Positions 1-6,966 of a stretch of 11,044 nt of DNA are shown one piece after another. The stretch comes from Deltaproteobacteria bacterium (GTDB lineage Bacteria; Myxococcota; B64-G9), in contig JAUVAM010000046.1 in the NCBI GenBank assembly GCA_030591745.1, positions 1 through 11,044 of the forward strand, in the 5' to 3' direction. The translations under genes were made by a program, and so were the position numbers. Below the pieces are notes generated by a model. The model was given only the letters and a program-made list of their open reading frames with translations. It searched no databases and was not told where the DNA came from. The first letter of the stretch is position 1. Every line of letters begins with the position of its first letter.

Positions 1-838
1 GTTCGCTCGCAGTTTTGATTCTCAGCCGACCGGCGGTGGCAACGCCGCCATTTTTCGGGCCGTGGCCACCTGGTACAAGCAAGAGTTCGAGGCGGCCCTG
101 CGATACTACGACAGCGGTTTCGCCAACCCTTACGCTCGGCCCATTTCGGCAGCCGACGTTTACGACGGGAACAGGGCTCGAGACGAGGCGGGCCTGCGCT
201 TGAAGTACCACGGCCAGACCGGTGATCTGCAGCTGCGCTCCACCGCGGATTTCTGGACGCAGCCTTCTGAGCAATTGCCCAAGGTGGACTTCAAGGTGCG
301 GGCTGACTACGAGGTGGAGCAATGGTTTATCCCTGGACTCTGGGTGCAGTACCAGGACCGGGATTTGGCCCTGACCAGTCGTGAGAATTGCTTTGAGACC
401 ACCTTTGAGAACATCGAGGGTGAGCCCGTGCCTTGCGCGGGTGAGAAGATTCGCATCGCCGGTCAGATGAAGATTTTGCCCATGCGCAACATGTCGGTTA
501 CGGCCAAGCTACAGCACACTTGGTTGGATGACGGTGGGGATGATTTCCTCGACAAGATGCGTCAGGACAGCTCGGCCTGGCTGGTGGTCATGTATCGACC
601 CATCCAGGATCTCAGGCTGCGCCTTCGGGCGCGATACAAGTTTGAAGACATTTCGGACAACGGCAATCTGGAGCAAAGCCTCTGGATGTACGCCGAGGCT
701 GCCTACTGGATGGATCGGACTTTCCGGGTCAAGCTGCGCTACGAGGTCTTTGCCTGGCTGGATGACCGGGCTTCCACGGCGGAACGAGAGCCCAACCCTG
801 CCCATTGGTTGCGTTTGGAGTTGGAATATAGGTTTTGA
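1..838 (+). CDS. Outer-membrane beta-barrel protein, 3' part (5' end outside window)
   Basis: The frame is open from base 2 and ends at TGA 836-838, giving 278 visible residues; the N-terminus lies upstream, so the ATG-like positions inside are not the start. The sequence is rich in alternating polar/hydrophobic stretches with many Tyr, Trp, Arg and Asp, and ends in WLRLELEYRF, a terminal strand with C-terminal Phe typical of barrels inserted by the BAM machinery. An early stretch, FANPYARPISAADVYDGN followed by RDEAGLRLKY, resembles from memory the barrel part of long Myxococcota and Bacteroidetes proteins that carry ComEA-like helix-hairpin-helix repeats before the barrel. That similarity is a recollection and cannot be tested here because the N-terminus is missing. 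The PAS gene starts 21 bases downstream on the same strand, so they may be co-transcribed. The barrel call is fairly safe; the substrate or role is unknown. Confidence 0.75.
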   Translation, partial: FARSFDSQPTGGGNAAIFRAVATWYKQEFEAALRYYDSGFANPYARPISAADVYDGNRARDEAGLRLKYHGQTGDLQLRSTADFWTQPSEQLPKVDFKVRADYEVEQWFIPGLWVQYQDRDLALTSRENCFETTFENIEGEPVPCAGEKIRIAGQMKILPMRNMSVTAKLQHTWLDDGGDDFLDKMRQDSSAWLVVMYRPIQDLRLRLRARYKFEDISDNGNLEQSLWMYAEAAYWMDRTFRVKLRYEVFAWLDDRASTAEREPNPAHWLRLELEYRF

Positions 839-847
839 GAGCTGAGT

Positions 848-854
848 AAGGAGG
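848..854 (+). promoter_or_regulatory. Strong Shine-Dalgarno sequence of the PAS gene
   Basis: AAGGAGG lies five bases before the ATG at 860, within a run of G. It fixes the start of the PAS protein and suggests efficient translation. Confidence 0.8.
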
Positions 855-859
855 GGGGG

Positions 860-1798
860 ATGAACGAGCCTCTGTTGGATCAGAAAAAAATTGCAGCCAT
901 CACAACGGCGCTTCTGAGTGATGGTCCTCGCTTTGTCCAAATTTTGGAACAGGTGTTTTTCGGTGTGCTGGTTGTGGACGCGGAAAGTCATGCCATCCTT
1001 TACGCCAATCGCTTCGTGAGGGATCTGTCCGGCTACAAGGCCCACGAACTCATCGGCCACGAATGCCATCAACTGGTCTGTCCGGCCAATCGAGGCAACT
1101 GCCCCATCACCGACAGGGGCGAGTCGCTTGACCGAGCTGAGCGTTGTCTGGTGACCTCCTCCGGCGCTGAAGTGCAGGTTTTGAAGACCGTCATCCAGGT
1201 GGAATTGGGGGGGCGTAACTGCCTGATCGAGGTCTTTCTGGACCTGAGCGAATTGGAGCAGGCGCGGAAGGTCATGGAGCAAGAGAGAGATCGTGCGCAG
1301 AACTACCTGGATTTGGTGAATGTGGTTGTGCTTGCACTGGACCCCCAAGGACGAATCAGTATGATCAACCGCCAGGGGGCCGAGATCCTGGGCCAAAACG
1401 AGTCTGAGTTGCTCGGGCAGGACTGGTTTGAGTTTGTTCCCGAGGCCCAACGTGAAGAGGTTCGCCGAGTCTTTGCGTCGATCATGCGAGGCGATGAGGA
1501 TGGCTTGGATTACTTTGAAAACACGGTGCTGAACAGCCGGGGAGAGGAGCGCTTGATCGCCTGGCAGAACCGGCTGCTCACCGACGCCGAGGGCCGGCCG
1601 CTGGGCACCCTGGGCGCGGGGGAAGACGTGACCCTTCGACGAGAAACGGAGCATGAGCTCGACAAGCGCATGGCGGAGTTGACGCAGTTTAACTCAATCG
1701 CCGTGGACCGCGAACTGCGAATGATCGAACTCAAAAGCGAGGTCAACGACTTGCTGGCCGAGTTGGGGCGTAGCGAGCGTTACGATATCGTGGAATAA
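860..1798 (+). CDS. Stand-alone double-PAS sensor protein with cysteine-rich first PAS
   Basis: A soluble 312-residue protein without signal peptide or membrane segment. PAS 1 (about residues 25-128) contains YANRFVRDLSGYKAHELIG, then Cys69, Cys74 and Cys81 in the order C-x4-C-x6-C followed by PIT, and the ERCLVTSSGAEVQVLKTV strand. This is the cysteine-bearing PAS subtype common in deltaproteobacterial kinases and cyclases; the cysteines could serve metal or redox sensing, which is inference. A short coiled linker (about 130-148) leads to PAS 2 (about 149-262), a standard PAS fold with a PAC-like end (GTLGAGEDVTLRRE). The tail, FNSIAVDRELRMIELKSEV, is the kind of helix that usually runs straight into a kinase domain, yet the protein stops at TAA 1796-1798 with no output domain. 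The next gene, a hybrid kinase, is in the same frame, so the PAS protein probably works as a partner input subunit for it, or the two form a split gene. No ligand can be read from sequence. Confidence 0.9.
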   Translation: MNEPLLDQKKIAAITTALLSDGPRFVQILEQVFFGVLVVDAESHAILYANRFVRDLSGYKAHELIGHECHQLVCPANRGNCPITDRGESLDRAERCLVTSSGAEVQVLKTVIQVELGGRNCLIEVFLDLSELEQARKVMEQERDRAQNYLDLVNVVVLALDPQGRISMINRQGAEILGQNESELLGQDWFEFVPEAQREEVRRVFASIMRGDEDGLDYFENTVLNSRGEERLIAWQNRLLTDAEGRPLGTLGAGEDVTLRRETEHELDKRMAELTQFNSIAVDRELRMIELKSEVNDLLAELGRSERYDIVE

Positions 1799-1838
1799 GG
1801 GGGCGAAGATGTACGCGGTACTGGAGAGGTTTCCTTGA
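1797..1838 (+). other. Possible nine-codon leader ORF coupled to the kinase start
   Basis: AAGGGGG (1797-1803) sits five bases before an ATG at 1809. The frame reads MYAVLERFP and stops at TGA 1836-1838, which overlaps the kinase TTG start (1835-1837) as TTGA. Such an overlap could couple translation of the kinase to the leader. It may also be chance: the leader is very short and the kinase has its own Shine-Dalgarno sequence inside it. Confidence 0.3.
1823..1829 (+). promoter_or_regulatory. Shine-Dalgarno sequence supporting the TTG start of the hybrid kinase
   Basis: GGAGAGG ends five bases before TTG 1835. It is the reason to accept a TTG start: no in-frame ATG or GTG exists between the previous stop (1796-1798) and this site. 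Confidence 0.65.
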
Positions 1839-4435
1839 GCGGGCTTTTCGAAAGTTTGACGCTTGGTTTTGACGACTTGGTCGAGGTGGTGGCCTTCGTG
1901 CTTCGCGTGGATGAAAATCTTCGACCGATCAGGGCCAGCCCCTCGATCGCCAGGCGCCTTCCCGATTGGTCGGAGCGCAACCTGGATGCAATATTTATGT
2001 GTGATCTTTGCGGCAAGCCCAATTTGGAATCGCTGCGCTCTTCGCTGGGGCTCCTTCATCGGGGAACCCTGCAGGTGACCCCCGTGGCCCTGGCCTTGCG
2101 GGGGCGTTGGCTGACCTGCGAGGGGGGGTATGTTTTTCTGGGCAACCCGGATGTGCAGAACTCGGAGGACATAGAGAATTTCGAGATGGAGGATTTCGCC
2201 GACGACGATCACAGCATTGAGCTGATGGTGGGCCGCGAAGAGACTCGGGCTTCTTTAGAGGAGGCGGCCAGCGCCATCAATTTGCTCAATTTGCGGAACA
2301 AGGAGCTGGAGGCCTCCCGGCATGCCGTAGATGAAAAGGTGGTCGAGTTGGACCGGCAACGCCGGGCCAGCCTCAACTTGATGAAGGATGCGGATCGCTC
2401 GCGCCGGCAGGCTGAGCAGAACGCCAAAAAATTGGGCTTGCTGGCCAAGGAGTTGAGGCTCAAAAACGATGAGTTGGACCAGGCACGCCTGGATGCCGAG
2501 CGGGCCACCGCGGCCAAGAGCACCTTTTTGGCCAACATGAGCCACGAGGTGCGAACGCCCCTGAACGGCATCCTGGGCATGACCGGTTTGCTCCTGGATA
2601 CGCCGCTTGAGCCCGAGCAATTGCAATTTGCCGAGGCCGTGCAGAGCAGCGGGCGCGCCCTGCTGCAGATCATCAACGACATCCTGGACGTGTCCAAGAT
2701 CGAGGCCGGGCGTTTGGAGATCGAGAGCGTGGCTTTCGACCTGCACGATCTCTTAGAGGAACTGAATCAAGTCATGGCTGTGCAGGCTGAGCTGAAGGGC
2801 CTTTCGTATCTGTGCCAAATCGATGAAGGGGTGCCCATTCGTTTCCGGGGAGATCCGGTGCGGCTGAGGCAGATCGTGACCAATCTTTTGGGGAACGCCA
2901 TTAAGTTCACTCGCTCGGGTTCCGTGTCTTTATCCGTGAGCAAGGAGCAGGAGACATCTCACCAGATTCACCTGCGTTTCGAAATTGAAGACACAGGCAT
3001 CGGCATAGCCGCCGACAAGATAGACAAGCTCTTCGAGGCTTTTACCCAAGCAGATGCCTCCACCACTCGGAAGTACGGTGGCACCGGCTTGGGTCTGGCC
3101 ATCAGTCGGCAACTGGCTGGCATGATGGATGGGGTCATCGAAGTAGAGAGTGAAGAAGGGCGAGGCACCCTCTTCAGGCTTACGCTTCCCTTGTTAAAAG
3201 AAGGCGAGTCCGAGGCTGGGGAGGTCGGCTTGTCCGGCACCCGTGTTCTCTTGTTGGCCGAAAAGGGCGAGAAGCTGAAAGACCTGAGTCGTCTGCTCAA
3301 TGCCTGGGACTGTATTTGCCACTGGGCTCAGACGCCGGAAGCGGGTGCCGCCGAGCTTCTGGCAAAGCGAGAGACCAAGGCTCCTCACCAGGTGGTTTTT
3401 GTCGACCCGATTTTTGTCGGTGAACAATGCGATGCGGTCGGCGCGGCGCGGGATGGTGCCGGACCCGAGGAACGCTGGGGCATGTTGCGGGCGATCAGCA
3501 GCCCGGAAGAAGAATGTCGTCATGCCGGAGAGAAGGGCATGCCCGAAGTGCTGACCCTGCCTTTGCGTCGAGAGCAACTGCTGCGTTTTTTACAAGGCAC
3601 GGCTGAGCGGGATCATGCGCGGAAGGCGGCGAAAGTAGCCCAACTGGCACATCAAGAGATGGGGCTTTCGCTGCTTGTGGCCGAAGACAACCCCACAAAC
3701 CAGTTGGTGGCTAGGAAACTCTTAGAGAAATATGGCTATCACATCACGATGGTCTCTGATGGCCAACAGGCCGTGGATGCCTTGCGCCAGGGGTCTTATG
3801 ACCTGGTCTTGATGGACGTGGAGATGCCGGTACTCAACGGCATGGAGGCCACCCAGCGCATTCGGGCGGGGGATGCAGGTCAGGACAAGGCCGAGGTGCC
3901 CATTCTGGCCATGACGGCCCACAGCTTAGGCGGCCACAAAGAGCGGTTTTTGGCCGTGGGCATGAACGATTACATCTCCAAACCCATCGAACCGCAGGCT
4001 TTGTTCGACACCGTGCAGCGCTGGCTTGGGTCGGTCGATTCGGTCAAGGCCATGGAGATCGCCCCACAGGTCGTAAGCGAAAAAATCTTCGACGAAAGGT
4101 CGGCCTTGAGTCGGGTGGAGGGTGATCGGGACCTGCTGCTGGAGATTCTGGATGTTTTCATGGAAGAGGCCCCTGCTCAGCTTCGCCAGATCAGCAAGAG
4201 TGCGGCGCTTGGGGATTTGGAGGTCCTTCGCCGACAGGCTCATTCTTTGAAAAGCGCCGCGGGTTCGGTGGCTGCACAACAGCTGACGGAGCGAGCAGCC
4301 AGAATTGAGAGCCATGCCCAGTCGGGCGCCCTGGACCGGGCCATGGTGGAAGTCCGCAAATTGGACAAAGATCTAGACAGCCTGCACGGTCTGTTGGGCG
4401 AGAAAGGCTTGTTGAAATCTGTTGAAAGCGAATAA
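1835..4435 (+). CDS. Soluble hybrid histidine kinase: HNOBA-like / HisKA / HATPase / pseudo-receiver / receiver / HPt
   Basis: An 866-residue multidomain phosphorelay kinase with no membrane segment. Residues about 12-105 look like the PAS-like HNOBA domain ([17 protein letters not shown], later [16 protein letters not shown]), which in other bacteria accompanies the heme nitric-oxide sensor H-NOX. A long coiled coil (about 130-228) joins it to HisKA, with phospho-acceptor His237 in [16 protein letters not shown]. The HATPase has the N-box ([15 protein letters not shown], about 345-359), G1 box (DTGIG from 386), F-box (LFEAFTQAD) and G2 box ([10 protein letters not shown]). Residues about 468-588 form a degenerate receiver: Asp524 is kept, but one acidic-pocket residue and the switch lysine are lost ([15 protein letters not shown]). 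The true receiver (about 611-732) has Glu617/Asp618, Asp661 and Lys716. The C-terminal HPt (about 750-855) has His803 in [10 protein letters not shown]. Expected flow is His237 to Asp661 to His803 to a separate receiver, most simply the downstream gene 12 bases away. The HNOBA assignment is the least certain part. Confidence 0.93.
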   Translation: MSGLFESLTLGFDDLVEVVAFVLRVDENLRPIRASPSIARRLPDWSERNLDAIFMCDLCGKPNLESLRSSLGLLHRGTLQVTPVALALRGRWLTCEGGYVFLGNPDVQNSEDIENFEMEDFADDDHSIELMVGREETRASLEEAASAINLLNLRNKELEASRHAVDEKVVELDRQRRASLNLMKDADRSRRQAEQNAKKLGLLAKELRLKNDELDQARLDAERATAAKSTFLANMSHEVRTPLNGILGMTGLLLDTPLEPEQLQFAEAVQSSGRALLQIINDILDVSKIEAGRLEIESVAFDLHDLLEELNQVMAVQAELKGLSYLCQIDEGVPIRFRGDPVRLRQIVTNLLGNAIKFTRSGSVSLSVSKEQETSHQIHLRFEIEDTGIGIAADKIDKLFEAFTQADASTTRKYGGTGLGLAISRQLAGMMDGVIEVESEEGRGTLFRLTLPLLKEGESEAGEVGLSGTRVLLLAEKGEKLKDLSRLLNAWDCICHWAQTPEAGAAELLAKRETKAPHQVVFVDPIFVGEQCDAVGAARDGAGPEERWGMLRAISSPEEECRHAGEKGMPEVLTLPLRREQLLRFLQGTAERDHARKAAKVAQLAHQEMGLSLLVAEDNPTNQLVARKLLEKYGYHITMVSDGQQAVDALRQGSYDLVLMDVEMPVLNGMEATQRIRAGDAGQDKAEVPILAMTAHSLGGHKERFLAVGMNDYISKPIEPQALFDTVQRWLGSVDSVKAMEIAPQVVSEKIFDERSALSRVEGDRDLLLEILDVFMEEAPAQLRQISKSAALGDLEVLRRQAHSLKSAAGSVAAQQLTERAARIESHAQSGALDRAMVEVRKLDKDLDSLHGLLGEKGLLKSVESE

Positions 4436-4447
4436 CGGAGCAATGCC

Positions 4448-5056
4448 ATGACGAATCGCGTCTTGATTGCCGAGGATGATCGCACCTCGAGAACGCTTCT
4501 GCGATCCATGCTGAGCAAGTGGGGCTTTGAGGTGCAAGTCACCGAAGACGGATCGGAGGCCTGGCAAGCGCTGCAGGTCGCCGACGCGCCACAGTTGCTC
4601 GTCTTGGACTGGATGATGCCCGGCCTGGACGGCCCGGAGATATGCCGTCGGCTGCGGGCCCTGGAAGATGAGCGTCCCCGCTGGGTGATCTTGTTGACTG
4701 CCCTGGGGCAGAAAGATGACGTGGTGGCCGGTCTGGAGGCCGGTGCCGACGATTACCTGGTCAAGCCCTTTAACGCATCCGAACTGAAGGCCCGACTGGC
4801 TGTGGGTCGTCGCGTCATCGAGCTACAAACCGCCCTGGCGGATCGGGTGGCTGAACTGAGCGACGCCACGGCGCATATCAACACCCTGCAAGGCATCCTT
4901 CCCATTTGCATGCACTGCCATCGAATTCGTGATGATCAGGACTCCTGGACCAAGCTTGAACAATATTTGGTGGAGCATTCGGAGGCGAAACTAAGTCATT
5001 CGCTTTGTCCGGTATGTCTCGAGAAATACTACCCTGAAGAAGAAAATGAATCTTGA
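4448..5056 (+). CDS. Response regulator with C-terminal CxxC/CxxC module
   Basis: A 202-residue protein. Residues 3-120 are a complete receiver: acidic cluster E9-D10-D11, phospho-acceptor Asp54 in LVLDWMMPGLDG, Thr84 and Lys106 in DDYLVKPF. A short coiled coil (about 123-148) follows. The tail (about 149-197) reads LQGILPICMHCHRIRDDQ, then SHSLCPVCLEKYYPE, with pairs Cys154/Cys157 and Cys187/Cys190 and nearby His156, His158 and His184. This tail is a recurrent but poorly characterised output piece found after receiver, PAS and GAF domains in Deltaproteobacteria; the cysteine pairs suggest zinc or another metal, which is inference. There is no DNA-binding domain, so output is probably through protein contact. 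GGAG at 4437-4440 precedes the ATG by seven bases. It is the natural phosphate acceptor for the HPt domain of the kinase just upstream. Confidence 0.92.
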   Translation: MTNRVLIAEDDRTSRTLLRSMLSKWGFEVQVTEDGSEAWQALQVADAPQLLVLDWMMPGLDGPEICRRLRALEDERPRWVILLTALGQKDDVVAGLEAGADDYLVKPFNASELKARLAVGRRVIELQTALADRVAELSDATAHINTLQGILPICMHCHRIRDDQDSWTKLEQYLVEHSEAKLSHSLCPVCLEKYYPEEENES

Positions 5057-5082
5057 CCTCGGCTCTGGCGCGGGGCAAAACC

Positions 5083-6033
5083 ATGCACATGGATAATCTG
5101 GAAAAACCTTCGACCCTTCGTTGTTGGTGGGTGGCCTGTCGAGTTTTCGCCATACCCGCCTCGGCTGTACCCGGGATTTTCGGCACCGTGCTTGCGGTGA
5201 GCATGGCCGGGGTCGAACTGAACTGGTTGCGCTTTGTTCTGGCGCTGTTGGGCATGGCGGTTTTGCATACCGCCGCCAACCTGCTAAACGACGCGGCTGA
5301 TTTCAAGAAGGGCTTGGATAAAAGAGTCAACCCGGTCAGCGGGGCCGTGGTGCGTGGATGGATCGAGCCCAAGCAGGCCCTGATGGCTGGTTGGTTTTTG
5401 CTCGCGTCGGGCATTCTGATCGGACTCTACCTGGTTTGGTTGGTGGGTTGGTCGCTGTTGTTCATCGGCGCGGCGGGCATCATGCTGGGCGTGCTGTACA
5501 GCTTGGGCCCTTGGCCTCTGAAGCATTACGCATTGGGGGATTTGGCGGTTTTTTCAAGCTGCGGCCTGCTGGGCTCCTTGGGGGCCTGGACTTGCCAGAC
5601 CGGTCAGGTTTCCTGGTTGCCGGTTCTTTGGTCGGTACCCATCGGGCTCTTTGTGACTGCCATTCTGCATGCCAACAACTGGCGGGATATCCCCTCGGAT
5701 GTCGAGGGGGGCATCCATACTTTGGCCAACAGCCTGGGTGACCGGGCATCGGTGGTCTATTTTGCCTTCTTGTTGTTTTTCCCTTTTGTCTTTGTTGCGG
5801 CCTGGGTGGCTTTGAGCTGGCTCGATGGGCTTGAGCCGCGTATGCCTTGGCTCGCTCTACTCAGTCTTCTGGCTTTGCCCTTGGCCGTGAGTTTGATGAG
5901 GCGCGGGATGTTGCGCCGGGCACCTGCCAAGCCGATGGATTTTGTGGCGCTGGACGGCGCCGTGGCCCAACTAAGCTTGATCTTTGGTCTGCTCTACATT
6001 GCCGGCATCGGCTTGCAGCCTCTTATCCTTTAG
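5083..6033 (+). CDS. menA-like: UbiA-family prenyltransferase, MenA-like
   Basis: A polytopic inner-membrane protein of about 316 residues with eight or nine hydrophobic segments. It has both Asp-rich motifs of the UbiA superfamily: NLLNDAADFKKGLD (residues 66-79; N69, D70, D73, D79), which binds the prenyl diphosphate through Mg2+, and NNWRDIPSDVEGG (198-210; D202, D206) followed by HTLANSLG. The second motif has the NNxRDxxxDxxxGxxTLA style of MenA, which prenylates 1,4-dihydroxy-2-naphthoate in menaquinone synthesis; other UbiA branches remain possible. The ATG at 5083, with GGGG seven bases upstream (5072-5075), is preferred; ATG 5089 is close behind. A TTG at 5053, overlapping the stop of the regulator gene by four bases, would add ten residues and cannot be excluded. 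No other menaquinone gene is visible, so the location beside a signalling cassette is unusual. Confidence 0.88.
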   Translation: MHMDNLEKPSTLRCWWVACRVFAIPASAVPGIFGTVLAVSMAGVELNWLRFVLALLGMAVLHTAANLLNDAADFKKGLDKRVNPVSGAVVRGWIEPKQALMAGWFLLASGILIGLYLVWLVGWSLLFIGAAGIMLGVLYSLGPWPLKHYALGDLAVFSSCGLLGSLGAWTCQTGQVSWLPVLWSVPIGLFVTAILHANNWRDIPSDVEGGIHTLANSLGDRASVVYFAFLLFFPFVFVAAWVALSWLDGLEPRMPWLALLSLLALPLAVSLMRRGMLRRAPAKPMDFVALDGAVAQLSLIFGLLYIAGIGLQPLIL

Positions 6034-6053
6034 GGCTTAGAGGCCGCTGAAAA

Positions 6054-6509
6054 ATGGAATCGAGTTTTCGAACACGCCAGGCTTCCTGGGCAAACGATGA
6101 GCATGCCTTGCGGCTGGTGCGGCAGGTCGTTTTCATCGATGAGCAAAAGGTGCCGCCGGAAGAAGAGTGGGACGGTCGAGACGAAGGCAGCTTGCATCTG
6201 CTTTGTGAAGACCAAGATAGGCGTCCTGTTGCCTGTGCTCGACTTTGGTCTCTGGGAAATGGCTGGCTACAAATTGGACGGATGGCGGTGTTGCGGCCAT
6301 GGCGGGGAAGGGGAGTGGGGTCCGCTCTTCTGTCGGCTGCAATGGAGCTGGCCCAATCCGCGGCATGTGAAGGACTTGTCTTAGACGCCCAAACTCAGGC
6401 CATCGGGTTTTATGCCCGTTTCGGATTCTGTGCAGAGGGACCGATCTTTGACGACGCCGGCATCCCCCATCGGAAAATGAAGCTCGTCTTAAGGCCAAAG
6501 AGTGAGTAG
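6054..6509 (+). CDS. GNAT-family N-acetyltransferase, ElaA/YjcF-like
   Basis: A 151-residue cytoplasmic acetyltransferase that uses acetyl-CoA. The N-terminal RLVRQVVFIDEQKVPPEEEWD (split here: residues 20-30 and 31-40) is the R-x-V-F-x-x-E-Q-x-V-P pattern of the small ElaA/YjcF-type GNAT proteins. Motif A for pyrophosphate binding is IGRMAVLRPWRGRGVGSALL, with R84-x-x-G87-x-G89. The C-terminal strand-helix (IGFYARFGFCAEGPIFDDAG, then IPHRKM) is also typical. Length matches the family. AGAGG at 6039-6043 precedes the ATG by ten bases. It starts 20 bases after the prenyltransferase gene and its stop overlaps or abuts the next gene. The substrate (small amine, peptide or protein) cannot be read from sequence. 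Confidence 0.88.
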   Translation: MESSFRTRQASWANDEHALRLVRQVVFIDEQKVPPEEEWDGRDEGSLHLLCEDQDRRPVACARLWSLGNGWLQIGRMAVLRPWRGRGVGSALLSAAMELAQSAACEGLVLDAQTQAIGFYARFGFCAEGPIFDDAGIPHRKMKLVLRPKSE

Positions 6510-6510
6510 G

Positions 6511-6966
6511 ATGGCCGTCATGCAGCGAAGTCTGGCCATTTTGCTTATTATTCTGCTGCCCGCATCGGGCTGCAGCCAGTTTGTCTCTCTCGGCACCTTG
6601 CCGCCCACCGATCCGGATCGTACGCCCCCTTTGTCGGTCCGGTTGCACCTGGACCGCTGCATCGTGGTCGACGACGGTGATGGCGTTCGCTTGCCGCGGA
6701 TGCTTGGACCAGGGGCCACGGAGGGAACGGTGCTGCGTTGGGGGATGGACAGCCTGCGGTTCCAACTTAAGGATTGCAATTTGGGCCCGGGATGCGTGGT
6801 GGATGTGCCGGCTGAAGCGATCATCGACGTGGAAGCCCGGGATGAGACCGACGCAAGCAAATGGGTGGCCTTGACGGCTTCGGCCCTGGCCACGACGGCG
6901 AGCATGGCCCTTTTCTTCGTTTTTGTCTGGAATCCAGTGGATGGCAACTGGCCGCAAAACCAATAA
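6511..6966 (+). CDS. Small lipoprotein of unknown function
   Basis: About 151 residues. It has a signal peptide with a long hydrophobic core (SLAILLIILLPASGC) ending in a lipobox-like ASGC with Cys21, so it is probably exported and lipidated. I do not recognise the family. The middle has RLHLDRCIVVDDGDG and CVVDVPAEAIIDVEARDE, which vaguely recalls small lipoproteins whose beta-rich body ends in a statement of the kind 'I-x-V-E', followed by a hydrophobic C-terminal stretch; here WVALTASALATTASMALFFV could be a membrane-embedded helix. Two Cys (about 89 and 95) flank NLGPG and might pair. A GTG at 6502 would overlap the acetyltransferase gene by eight bases; ATG 6511 gives a more usual signal peptide with Arg6 before the core. 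No clear Shine-Dalgarno sequence is seen for either start. It is last in the + strand run and its TAA abuts the stop of the opposite-strand hydrolase. Confidence 0.72.
   Translation: MAVMQRSLAILLIILLPASGCSQFVSLGTLPPTDPDRTPPLSVRLHLDRCIVVDDGDGVRLPRMLGPGATEGTVLRWGMDSLRFQLKDCNLGPGCVVDVPAEAIIDVEARDETDASKWVALTASALATTASMALFFVFVWNPVDGNWPQNQ

Noticed and set aside
509..1654. Long open frame of 381 codons on the - strand
   Set aside because: It lies antisense across the end of the barrel gene and most of the PAS gene. Its translation is rich in His, Gln, Leu and Pro with no recognisable domain, while the + strand frames have clear PAS and barrel features.
5053..5082. TTG 5053 as start of the prenyltransferase
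   Set aside because: The TTGA overlap is attractive, but only a weak GAAGAAG precedes it and the added residues have no family match. Kept as an alternative only.
6133..6963. - strand open frame of 276 codons opposite the acetyltransferase and lipoprotein
   Set aside because: Low-complexity His/Arg/Gln-rich translation without domains; both + strand genes have better support.
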